A DNA stretch of 64,000 nt from Tannerella forsythia (lineage in GTDB: Bacteria > Bacteroidota > Bacteroidia > Bacteroidales > Tannerellaceae). The notes beneath the pieces were generated by a model. It saw only the letters and a list, made by a program, of their open reading frames with translations, had not been told where the DNA came from and did not search any database. The stretch spans positions 1 through 64,000 of the forward strand of contig NZ_JUET01000076.1 in assembly GCF_001006485.1 (NCBI RefSeq), in the 5' to 3' direction. Position 1 is the stretch's first letter, and every line of letters starts with the position of its first letter. Shown here piece by piece: positions 7,092-15,274 of this stretch. The position numbers and the translations under genes were made by a program.

Positions 7092-10000
7092 TTACTCTAC
7101 GTTGTACCCAGACAGCCGGACTTTCGGGGTATTGCCGCGCGTATCTTCGTCTTTCCAGCGGATGTTAACTGTTTTCTTCTCGCCGGGAAGCAGGGCGAAG
7201 TAATTGTCGGAGTAGAATACGGGGAGGAATTGCAAGCCGTCCTTTTCTCCGGTCACATTCACGCGGATCATCAGTGCGGGCGTTGCCGTCGTATTTTCAA
7301 CCGTGACGGTGGCATGCCAAATACCGTCGGGATCTTTCCGAGTATCGATCGCAGGGAGTAATTTTACTTTCGGCAGTTCGCGTAATGCCTGATAATTGTT
7401 TTCTTCGAGGCTCCGATGATAGAAGTTCTCGGAAACAACCGCTCCGTTTTCGGTTAGTGTCAACTTGATAAAGTGCACCTTCGAGAGGTCGGACGGAAAT
7501 TCGAGACGGATACATTTGTCTGTCGTATCTTCATGACTGTCGACGGTCGCCTCTTTTTCCCAGACTACGGACGCGTTCATATTCAGCAACTGTGCTTTCG
7601 CTGTCAATCCCTTGCGCATGCCGCCGCTGTAATTGACGACTTCTACTTCGTCGGTGGCGGGATTCCACTGGATGTGCAACGGCTCGGAGGCTTTCTTGAT
7701 GGCAAAATAGGCGGCCGTCGGCTCGAAATAATAATCGTATGTCTGCCAAACCATCGAGGGCCAACAGGGATGACTCATCCACATGAGAAGCCCTTTGCGG
7801 TTGAGGCTGCGCGATTCGAAGAGACTGCGGTGCCCGTCATAGTTCACCCACTGCGCCAGTTCGGCAAACTCCTTCGCGCTCTGCGGCTCACCGTATCCCT
7901 TGGCGATGATTTCGTTGAACGAGGTACATCCCTGAGCGCCTTCACGCGTATAATCGTGCATTCCCCACTGATGATCCTGCGGCCAAAGCCCTTCGGGCGA
8001 GAAGGTGCGGAGCATGCTTTCGTACGTCATGACGTTGGGCATCCCGCGCTCGCTGTGGAACTTGTCGTTACCCGTTTTCAGCGTAAAATATTCTTTTGCC
8101 GGGAGCATGCGGTAGGGGCCGTGTCCGCTCACCACGTCGTCGGCCGAGCTGGAGATATAATGTATATCGGGATGTTTTTCCCGGACGATGCGACGCAGCG
8201 CCTGATCGATCTGAGCCGGCGGGAATCCTTCGTTTCTACCGCAATAAATGGCGATGGACGCATGGCTGCGGATACGTTTCACGTAATCTTCGGCATTGGC
8301 AATGAACATCTCGGGGTAATACGGATCGGGGCCGTCGGCAGGGTTGGCCAGCCAAAAGTCTTGCCAGATCATGATGCCGTGGCGGTCGCAGGCTTCGTAA
8401 AGCTCTTCGTCACCGATCATGCCGACCCAGTTACGCATCATCGTGAAGTTCATATCGGCGTGATAGGCCACCGCGATGTCGTATTCGCGACCGCGATAGT
8501 TCAAGTTCGACTCACTAAAACCCCAGTTTCCGCCGCGACCGATAAAGCGACGTCCGTTGATGAAGAGGCTCAATATACGGTTATCTTCATTAAACGTCAT
8601 CTGACGGATGCCGGCCTTGAAGTTGCGTGCATCGGACACCTTATCGCCAACTTTGAACGTAAAGTTCGCGTCGTAAAGATTCGGAGCGCCGTACCCTTTC
8701 GGCCACCACAGGCGCGGATGTCGCATGTTCAACTGCGGATAAGCTGTCGCGTCGAAAACGACTGTTTTTTCTTCGCCCGCAGCCAGCTCGACCGGCTGTT
8801 CAAACGTGATTTCGCCGATTTTGCCTTCGAGCGTACCTTGCACGGCTTTTGTATCCCAGTTCCGGACGATGATGCCGGCCGTCAGCTTGGCCGAGGTCGT
8901 ATCGGGCAGGGGAAGTACGGAGCGCACAAACGGATCGGCGACGGTGACATGGCCCGTCGTTGTGAGCGATACGTCGTTCCATATTCCGATGTTGCGTCCG
9001 CGCATGGTCGGGATCCAGTCCCATCCGATCGTCGCATGGAACGTCGGATTATCGGCGCCCAGAATACCTCCGTTAAAGTCGGTGCTCTGACGGTTCTTCT
9101 CTTTGATGGCGCCGATGTGCGCATTCTTCACAATCTCGACTGCAACCACATTCTTCCCCGCAACGACAAGGTCGGTCACGTCGAACTTGCCCCGCATGAA
9201 AGCTCCCTCGATACGTCCCAGTTTGTGGCCGTTCAGATACACGTCGGCTTTCCAGTTGATACCGTCGAAATTGAGGAACAGACGATCCTGTTTGAAGTTT
9301 TCGGGCAGTTCGAATTCGTCGCGATACCAGAAATTGGAGTAGAAGAACGATTCGGAGATATGCAATTGGTTATCGGCATAATTCGGTTCGGCTATGGCGC
9401 CGGCGTTTTTGAAGCTGCTCAATACCGTTCCCGGAACGGTGGCAACGAGCCAGTTCTCCGGCTTGTAGTTGGGTGTCGAAATCTCTTCGCCCGTAGCCGT
9501 CACTTCCGATGCACGGCGAATCATCCAGCTTCCGCCCGAGAGAGACATCCGCCCGTCTGCTACGGCCGGTCTTTCGACAGGGTAGGGCACCAATCCTCCT
9601 ACGCCCATCACTTCGATTTCGCTCAGGATATAGCGGTTTCCGTCCGATGCTTCCTGCATCAGCACACGCACGTAACGTCCTTTATATTTTTTGTCGAGGG
9701 TGATCTCGTCCGTCAGCGCCTCGCCGCCCGGAAGGTCGGCTACATCGTCCCATTGCTGCGCATTGTCGGATACCTGCACTTTGCCGCGAACGGCTTTGTT
9801 AATCCAGCGTAATACGACTTTATCGAATTCGGAACGGCTTCCCAGATCGACATACAGCCATTCTTCGCCGGCAGAGGCGCTCATCCATGCGCTGTTGAAA
9901 AACTTCGACGGTTTCATCTCCACGAGTCCCTCGGCATCATAGAAATTCGCCTCCGTAAACACCCAACTATGAGCGCCGGCCATCTTCAGAGTCACCCGAT

Positions 10001-10721
10001 AATAGGGGCTGTTGACTTCCTGCTTGAAAGTTATCGTTTCGTTCAGTTTCCGTACCGACATATCGATCTGCTCCGTCTGCTTGTTCGGATCGGTTACCGG
10101 CACACGGTACGATACGGCTTCGCCCGGCAGGTTGTTTCCGCTCAGGCGGCCTGCTTCCGTCCATTCCTTTCCATCGGCCGATGTAAGGCAAACGATCTCA
10201 TAGCCGTCCCGGGCTGCTTTATCGTCATACACAAGCGTTCCTACGAGCGAAAGTTTGCCGACCTTTGCGCTGTAATTTGCAAGCGAGAACTGAAAGTACG
10301 TATCATCACCCATAAAGGTGTTTCTGGAATATGGGCCTTCATCGATCATCCATTCACGTTCACGACGCGGCACGTCACCTTCGGGGGTGGAGAGATTCAG
10401 GTATTGCAGCTGCTTGTCGGTCACGATCCCGTCTGTCGCAAGTTGTGCCGTGAGGTTGTAGTCGTAGCCGGAAGAAGCGAAGGCAGCCCTGCGCAGGGCG
10501 ATGTTGCGATAAGTCATATAATCCGGCGATAAAGAAGGAGAAAAATCTTCCTTGGGATTACCGGGATATTGCCCTATCCCTCGTGTATAATAGTCCGATC
10601 GTTCGAACGATTCACTGCTCACTTTCGTCTCTTTGCATCCGCAGAGAAATACCGAGGCCGCGATGGCCGTACAAAAAGAAAAGACCCCTGCGGCTCTTTT
10701 CCGCTCTTTCCATTTCTTCAT
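7092..10721 (-). CDS. GH2 glycosidase lipoprotein with discoidin domains
   Basis: This 1209-residue exported lipoprotein (Cys about 29 in 'FLCGC') is a predicted exo-glycosidase. The order is an N-terminal F5/8C-like region (about 70-265), a second discoidin-like domain (about 270-375), a GH2 sugar-binding jelly roll (about 395-590), an Ig-like domain, and a GH2 TIM barrel from about 700. The barrel motifs include 'MMRNWVG', acid/base Glu831 in 'YCGRNE' and a probable nucleophile Glu891 in 'FHSERGMP'. The layout is closest to the beta-mannosidase/exo-beta-glucosaminidase branch of GH2. The substrate is not determined; host or bacterial glycoconjugates are likely given the lifestyle. It stands apart from the upxY gene by about 143 nt and has no SusC/D pair beside it. 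Confidence 0.87.
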   Translation of the reverse strand: MKKWKERKRAAGVFSFCTAIAASVFLCGCKETKVSSESFERSDYYTRGIGQYPGNPKEDFSPSLSPDYMTYRNIALRRAAFASSGYDYNLTAQLATDGIVTDKQLQYLNLSTPEGDVPRREREWMIDEGPYSRNTFMGDDTYFQFSLANYSAKVGKLSLVGTLVYDDKAARDGYEIVCLTSADGKEWTEAGRLSGNNLPGEAVSYRVPVTDPNKQTEQIDMSVRKLNETITFKQEVNSPYYRVTLKMAGAHSWVFTEANFYDAEGLVEMKPSKFFNSAWMSASAGEEWLYVDLGSRSEFDKVVLRWINKAVRGKVQVSDNAQQWDDVADLPGGEALTDEITLDKKYKGRYVRVLMQEASDGNRYILSEIEVMGVGGLVPYPVERPAVADGRMSLSGGSWMIRRASEVTATGEEISTPNYKPENWLVATVPGTVLSSFKNAGAIAEPNYADNQLHISESFFYSNFWYRDEFELPENFKQDRLFLNFDGINWKADVYLNGHKLGRIEGAFMRGKFDVTDLVVAGKNVVAVEIVKNAHIGAIKEKNRQSTDFNGGILGADNPTFHATIGWDWIPTMRGRNIGIWNDVSLTTTGHVTVADPFVRSVLPLPDTTSAKLTAGIIVRNWDTKAVQGTLEGKIGEITFEQPVELAAGEEKTVVFDATAYPQLNMRHPRLWWPKGYGAPNLYDANFTFKVGDKVSDARNFKAGIRQMTFNEDNRILSLFINGRRFIGRGGNWGFSESNLNYRGREYDIAVAYHADMNFTMMRNWVGMIGDEELYEACDRHGIMIWQDFWLANPADGPDPYYPEMFIANAEDYVKRIRSHASIAIYCGRNEGFPPAQIDQALRRIVREKHPDIHYISSSADDVVSGHGPYRMLPAKEYFTLKTGNDKFHSERGMPNVMTYESMLRTFSPEGLWPQDHQWGMHDYTREGAQGCTSFNEIIAKGYGEPQSAKEFAELAQWVNYDGHRSLFESRSLNRKGLLMWMSHPCWPSMVWQTYDYYFEPTAAYFAIKKASEPLHIQWNPATDEVEVVNYSGGMRKGLTAKAQLLNMNASVVWEKEATVDSHEDTTDKCIRLEFPSDLSKVHFIKLTLTENGAVVSENFYHRSLEENNYQALRELPKVKLLPAIDTRKDPDGIWHATVTVENTTATPALMIRVNVTGEKDGLQFLPVFYSDNYFALLPGEKKTVNIRWKDEDTRGNTPKVRLSGYNVE

Positions 10722-10864
10722 GATTTATTTTGATTATAATTTGTTATATGTTCGTTTCGTGTAATTTTCATTTCAATATGCTGTGTTTGTCCGGTCTAAA
10801 AAAATGTTTGCGGAAAGGAGGCTCGCACCATCAGGTTTTTGATCGTTTGATGCGGATAATCGCT

Positions 10865-11368
10865 TTATTTTATCCGCCTGACCGGTGCTACGCTCGTCAG
10901 ATCGACGGTTACGGTCACTGCCAACTGCTCGATATGGAGCTGTAACCGGTTTTTCCCCAGTTTGCGGATCACTCCCGAAACATGTTTCATGGCGCCATTC
11001 AAAATCTCCACTTCCTCTCCTATGGAAAGGACGTGGTTGGCTGCCTGCTCCAGAAACGAATGGATGGCATCGATCTCTTCCTGACGAATAACGGCAGGTT
11101 TTCCCGAATAGTAAATGATGCGGACTACGCCATATACTTTCAACAGCGACATCAATTGCGCTTCCGAACATCTTACAAAAACATACGACGAGAAGAGGGG
11201 TTTATCAACCATCTTCACCCGATCCGACCAGACTTGCGGAGAGCGGTGCAAAGGCAAATAGCTCTCCACGCCCATTCCTTTCAGCCGTTCGTCGACTTTC
11301 TTCTCCGCACGCGGCGAAGTATAAAGAACATACCAGTTTATATATGTTTCTGCGCTCATTTTGTTCAT
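10865..11368 (-). CDS. Orphan UpxY-family (NusG-like) transcription antiterminator
   Basis: This is a NusG N-terminal-domain protein of 167 residues. It opens with 'INWYVLYTSPRAEKKVDERL' and continues with 'FSSYVFVRC' and a C-terminal KOW-like segment ('SIGEEVEILNGAMKHVSGVI'). UpxY proteins prevent early termination of the long polysaccharide operon in which they are the first gene. Here no polysaccharide operon follows: the next gene downstream is the GH2 glycosidase, and upstream is a GHL10 protein. The start at 11368 overlaps the upstream stop (ATGA); the longer frame to 11449 would lie inside the neighbour. It may act on the GH2 transcript or in trans at a distant locus. Confidence 0.85.
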   Translation of the reverse strand: MNKMSAETYINWYVLYTSPRAEKKVDERLKGMGVESYLPLHRSPQVWSDRVKMVDKPLFSSYVFVRCSEAQLMSLLKVYGVVRIIYYSGKPAVIRQEEIDAIHSFLEQAANHVLSIGEEVEILNGAMKHVSGVIRKLGKNRLQLHIEQLAVTVTVDLTSVAPVRRIK

Positions 11369-12846
11369 TTTTCGTATTCCGAGAGATAATAATAAGTTGA
11401 GCGCGAAGGCTGACTTTCCATCCGGTAACGGTTCGACGCGGTAACGCAAAACGAATACTCCTTTTCCTCATGCCGATCGATGGGCAGATACAGTACATTC
11501 TCCCGGATACCTGTTGCCAGAATCGATTGAGCCTTGGTCATATCAATCGAATCGGACTGTGAATAGTAGATGGTATAGGTATAGTCGTCTGAACTCCTTC
11601 CTTTCCACGAGAGTTTCAGCCGTTCCTGTTCACGTACGACGACGATTTCCTGCGGTGCGCACGGCACGGAATCCTTTTCATTCATCCAAACCAGAGGGGG
11701 AAGCTGTGCGGGATATTTAAAGAAACGGTTTTTCAGTTCATTATACAGCCCTTTCTCATTCTTAATCACAAACTGTGTCCGGAAGAAAGCGCAACCTTTT
11801 ACTCCTTGACGGCGCACATAACGGATCTGATCGGTGATTTCGGAGAGCTTCCAGTTGCCCTCTTTTTTACTCAGGCGATAGGCTCCCAAACCGACTACCA
11901 TGTTTCGCTGTCCGGAATGTTCAAGCCAATTGTTGACAAATGGATAAAAGTCTTGTTGCTGATAATACATCATGGGCACGATCATGTCCTGTTTTCCGGC
12001 TTTCAACCACGCTCGCGGATCTTGATACGCATCTTCGTAAGCAGTCCATCGAGCATTCGGATGCTGCCTCTTGCTGTATTTGCCGAGAGGAGAACTGCTC
12101 ACCTGCACCCAGGGTTTCGTCTTCTTTACCCAATCATGTGCACGCGCAATTATCCGGTTGATATTATCACGTCTCCAATTTTCAAGACTTTGCCCTTTCC
12201 CGTACTTTTGATACGTTTTCTTGTCGGGAAAAAATTGTGCTCCCTCCGGATAACGAATATAATCGAATTGAATACCGTCAATATCGTAATTTTTTACGAC
12301 CTCTTTCACTAATGAAAGAAGATAATCGGACGTTCCCGGATGACCGGGATTGAGGTACCAGTCGCCACGATGTTTTATACATAACTCCGGATGGCGTTTG
12401 ACAACCGATGCACATCCCTGTTCTTTCACCATTTTGGCCGAACCGACAGGGTAGGTCACGAAAAATGCGTGACATTCCATGCCTCGTTTATGACATTCGT
12501 CGATCACGAATGCGAGTGGATCATATTCCGGCCATTTTCCGCATTGTCCGGTAAAAACGGCCGATATCGGTTCTATTTGCGAGCGGTAAATCACATCGCC
12601 TCGCAGCCGGGTTTGTACAAAAACCGTATTGAAGTGGGCTTCTTGCAGACGATCCAAGATGGTACGCAATTCCTGCTTCTGCCGGTTTCGTTCGGTTTCG
12701 TTCGTTGCCGGACTTGTCGGCCAGTCGAGGCCAAAGATCGTCGTCAACCATACGGCACGAATTTCGTGTTTGGGGTGGTCGTCATCTGCGGCCGACAAAC
12801 TGCCGGCCCAGATACACCACCACAATAGCACGACGATCTTTCTCAT
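11365..12846 (-). CDS. GHL10 (DUF187) glycosyl-hydrolase-like exported protein
   Basis: This 493-residue protein has a signal peptide ending 'GSLSAA'. It belongs to the glycosyl-hydrolase-like 10 family (YngK/DUF187). The typical opening 'HEIRAVWLTTIFGLDWP' is present, then 'FNTVFVQTRLRGDVIY', 'DECHKRGMECHAFF', 'NYDIDGIQFDYIRYPEG' and 'KPWVQVSSSPLGKY'. The C-terminal 100 residues look like a fibronectin-III-type module. The family is thought to act on cell-envelope or extracellular polysaccharide; the exact substrate is unknown. It sits between the GDPD gene (7-nt gap) and the upxY gene (ATGA overlap), so it is in the same operon. Confidence 0.88.
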   Translation of the reverse strand: MRKIVVLLWWCIWAGSLSAADDDHPKHEIRAVWLTTIFGLDWPTSPATNETERNRQKQELRTILDRLQEAHFNTVFVQTRLRGDVIYRSQIEPISAVFTGQCGKWPEYDPLAFVIDECHKRGMECHAFFVTYPVGSAKMVKEQGCASVVKRHPELCIKHRGDWYLNPGHPGTSDYLLSLVKEVVKNYDIDGIQFDYIRYPEGAQFFPDKKTYQKYGKGQSLENWRRDNINRIIARAHDWVKKTKPWVQVSSSPLGKYSKRQHPNARWTAYEDAYQDPRAWLKAGKQDMIVPMMYYQQQDFYPFVNNWLEHSGQRNMVVGLGAYRLSKKEGNWKLSEITDQIRYVRRQGVKGCAFFRTQFVIKNEKGLYNELKNRFFKYPAQLPPLVWMNEKDSVPCAPQEIVVVREQERLKLSWKGRSSDDYTYTIYYSQSDSIDMTKAQSILATGIRENVLYLPIDRHEEKEYSFCVTASNRYRMESQPSRSTYYYLSEYEK

Positions 12847-12853
12847 CTCCGTA

Positions 12854-13648
12854 TTATTTCTGAATAAACTTCAACGCCTCAACGGGAATGTCGGTCGTGA
12901 TAAAGTCAACTCCCGCATCAATCATTTCCCGCATCAATGTCGTATCATTAACCGTCCAGATATTGATACCTAATCCCAGTCGTTTGGCATCGTTGAACCA
13001 CTGCCGATTTTTCCGCATCACGCTGTAATGATAATCAAGACCGGCAAAACCTTCTTGTTTCAATTGTTCGGGCGACAACTCGCCGTTCAGATAATATACT
13101 TCGGCTTCGGGTGCCAAACGAATAAATTCGCGTGCCGCGTCAAGACTGAACGAAATATAATCCGTGCGATGTTGCAACTTTTTCTCCCGTACCAAATCGA
13201 CAACCATACGTGCCGCCAAACGATTTCGTTGCGGTGTGGCATGCGGTTTCAGTTCAAGGATCAAGCGGATGCGTTTTGTACGCCGGGCGGCTTCCAGATA
13301 TTCGCGCAACGTCGGAATTTTTTCTCCATTGGCCAGCGCGATCTGCTGAATCGCTGCATAATTTATTTCCTGTATTTTCATTTTCTTGACCGTTATATCA
13401 TGGAAAACAATGGGCACGCTGTCCGCCGTCAGATGTACATCGAACTCTGCCCCGTAGACCCCGATACCCTCCGCATTCTCGAGGGATACAATGGAATTTT
13501 GGGCAGCCCCTCTGGACTGCCAGAAACCACGGTGCGCAATGACGCGTACTTTGGGTGTAAGAATCTCCGGTTCGTCTATCTGTGAACAGCTTGTGAAAAA
13601 GATACAGAAAGAGATTATTCCTGTTAATATACTCATATCGTTCTGCAT
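12854..13648 (-). CDS. Glycerophosphodiester phosphodiesterase family lipoprotein
   Basis: This 264-residue GDPD TIM-barrel enzyme hydrolyses glycerophosphodiesters to glycerol-3-phosphate and an alcohol. Family motifs are 'RVIAHRGFW', 'GAEFDVHLTADSVPIVFHD' and the C-terminal 'GLGINIWTVND'. A lipoprotein signal ('FCIFFTSC', Cys about 21) places it in the periplasm or outer membrane. The start is at 13648, with an alternative at Met5. The gene lies 1 nt after trxB and 7 nt before the GHL10 gene. Confidence 0.9.
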   Translation of the reverse strand: MQNDMSILTGIISFCIFFTSCSQIDEPEILTPKVRVIAHRGFWQSRGAAQNSIVSLENAEGIGVYGAEFDVHLTADSVPIVFHDITVKKMKIQEINYAAIQQIALANGEKIPTLREYLEAARRTKRIRLILELKPHATPQRNRLAARMVVDLVREKKLQHRTDYISFSLDAAREFIRLAPEAEVYYLNGELSPEQLKQEGFAGLDYHYSVMRKNRQWFNDAKRLGLGINIWTVNDTTLMREMIDAGVDFITTDIPVEALKFIQK

Positions 13649-13649
13649 A

Positions 13650-14588
13650 CTATTGGTTCATCAAATAACGTTCTGCTTCGATGGCCGCTTTACAACCACT
13701 TGCTGCTGCCGTAACGGCCTGTCTGTAATGGGGGTCTGCCACATCGCCAGCTGCAAATACACCGGGAACCGTTGTTCGAGGTGTGCCGGCCTCGGTTTGG
13801 ATATATCCCGTTTTGTCCGTAGCGAGCCACGGTTTGAAGATATCCGAGTTGGGCTTATGTCCGATGGCCAGGAAGAAGCCGTCGATGGCAATGTCGACCA
13901 TTTCTTCGTCCGGCTCGCCCTTGCGTTTCACTAAATGAGCGCCTTCTACTCCGTTTTCGCCAAAGAGTCCAACCGTATTATGCTCGAACAGCACCTGAAT
14001 GTTCGGTGCGTTCATCACACGCTCCTGCATGACTTTCGAAGCACGCAGGAAAGGTTTCCGTACAATCAGATACACCTGTGAGGCCAGTCCGGAAAGGTAC
14101 AGCGCTTCTTCGCATGCCGTATCGCCTCCGCCTACAACGGCTACTTTCTTCTTGCGGTAGAAGAAGCCGTCGCATGTGGCGCATGCCGAAACTCCCATAC
14201 CCGAATATTTCTGCTCGTCGGGCAATCCCAGATACTTGGCTGATGCGCCGGTGGCAATGATCAATGATTCCGCTTCAATCATTTTTTCGCCGTCGATGGT
14301 AATTTGATACGGTGCAGCCGATAAATCTGCTGCCGTAGCGATTCCCTGACGTATATCGGCACCGAAGCGCAACGCCTGCTTTTTCATGTCTTCCATCATC
14401 TCCGTACCGGTCACTCCATCCGGATAGCCGGGGAAATTTTCCACTTCAGTTGTCGTAGTCAACTGGCCACCGGGCTGAATCCCTTCGTATAATACCGGGG
14501 CTAAATTAGCTCGCGAAGCATAGATGGCAGCCGTGTATCCTGCCGGTCCCGAGCCAATAATCAAACAACGCACTTTTTCGTTTGTCAT
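13650..14588 (-). CDS. trxB: Thioredoxin-disulfide reductase
   Basis: This is the FAD/NADPH enzyme that reduces thioredoxin in the cytosol. It is 312 residues, the normal length. The FAD motif is 'GSGPAGYTAAIYASRA', the redox-active cysteines are in 'CATCDG' and the NADPH motif is 'VVGGGDTACEEA'. The C-terminal 'VFAAGDVAD' is typical. It lies 41 nt downstream of lolA and 1 nt upstream of the GDPD gene in an apparent ftsK-lolA-trxB operon. AhpC is encoded elsewhere in the window with no ahpF beside it, so TrxB/thioredoxin could supply its electrons (inference). Confidence 0.97.
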   Translation of the reverse strand: MTNEKVRCLIIGSGPAGYTAAIYASRANLAPVLYEGIQPGGQLTTTTEVENFPGYPDGVTGTEMMEDMKKQALRFGADIRQGIATAADLSAAPYQITIDGEKMIEAESLIIATGASAKYLGLPDEQKYSGMGVSACATCDGFFYRKKKVAVVGGGDTACEEALYLSGLASQVYLIVRKPFLRASKVMQERVMNAPNIQVLFEHNTVGLFGENGVEGAHLVKRKGEPDEEMVDIAIDGFFLAIGHKPNSDIFKPWLATDKTGYIQTEAGTPRTTVPGVFAAGDVADPHYRQAVTAAASGCKAAIEAERYLMNQ

Positions 14589-14629
14589 ATTCTTAACTGT
14601 TTGTTTTGTTTTTGGTTTTATTTTTATTA

Positions 14630-15274
14630 TTATCGTAAATCTATTTCTGTTACTCCCGGGTAATCAGCCGGATTGAATCGGAAGATGTACTCCGGCTGAT
14701 TGATATCCGTCTGCATCTTACGGATGCGGATTACGCTGCGCACACCGTTTTTCAGGGTCACCGTCAGGCGTACCGGCAACGAGGTGGCGCGCTCGATCTG
14801 TACTTCGACCTTTGCCACGTCGCCGTTTTTTTTCGAGGTCAGCATCACATCATCGGCCATTTTACCGTTGTCGGACGTGCTTTGACCGATATAGGAAAGC
14901 GTGAAGCCTTTCTTATAAGAGCGAAGGAGGGTCATCGGATTGGTAAACTCCAACTCGTCGCCTGTGGGGTTGGACAGGTTGACCTCATCGGTCCGGACGA
15001 CGTACGTCCACTGCGTCGTACCGTCGTACCATGTCCGTGTATCGGGTGTGATAAGTACGAACTTGTCTCCTTTCATTTGTATGGTGCCCTCGAAACTTTC
15101 GGAAACGCCTTGTTTTTCGTGGCGAATGTTTGCCGCAAACGAGGCTTTTAATCCGTTTGATGATTCATACGCAGCAGCGGCCCTGTCTAAAAGCGCCTCG
15201 GCCTTCTGTGCCGTGACAACTCCTGCGACCGAAAACCATAACATTATTATAATTATATACTGTACTCGTTTCAT
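14630..15274 (-). CDS. lolA: LolA-like outer-membrane lipoprotein carrier
   Basis: This is a periplasmic chaperone that ferries lipoproteins from the inner to the outer membrane. It has 214 residues with a signal peptide (cleaved near 'VVTAQ') and the LolA pattern 'LKASFAANIRHEKQGVSESFEGTIQMKGDKF', with 'TWYDGTTQWTYV' and 'FRFNPADYPGV'. Its start overlaps the end of ftsK by 4 bp (ATGA), a common Bacteroidales pairing. Lipoproteins are abundant in this window, including the potempins. Confidence 0.92.
   Translation of the reverse strand: MKRVQYIIIIMLWFSVAGVVTAQKAEALLDRAAAAYESSNGLKASFAANIRHEKQGVSESFEGTIQMKGDKFVLITPDTRTWYDGTTQWTYVVRTDEVNLSNPTGDELEFTNPMTLLRSYKKGFTLSYIGQSTSDNGKMADDVMLTSKKNGDVAKVEVQIERATSLPVRLTVTLKNGVRSVIRIRKMQTDINQPEYIFRFNPADYPGVTEIDLR

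Noticed and set aside
7473-9812. A 779-codon open frame on the plus strand, antisense to the GH2 gene
   Set aside because: It is a shadow of the GH2 coding strand. The translation has no recognisable domain, and the minus strand carries clear GH2 motifs with catalytic residues throughout.
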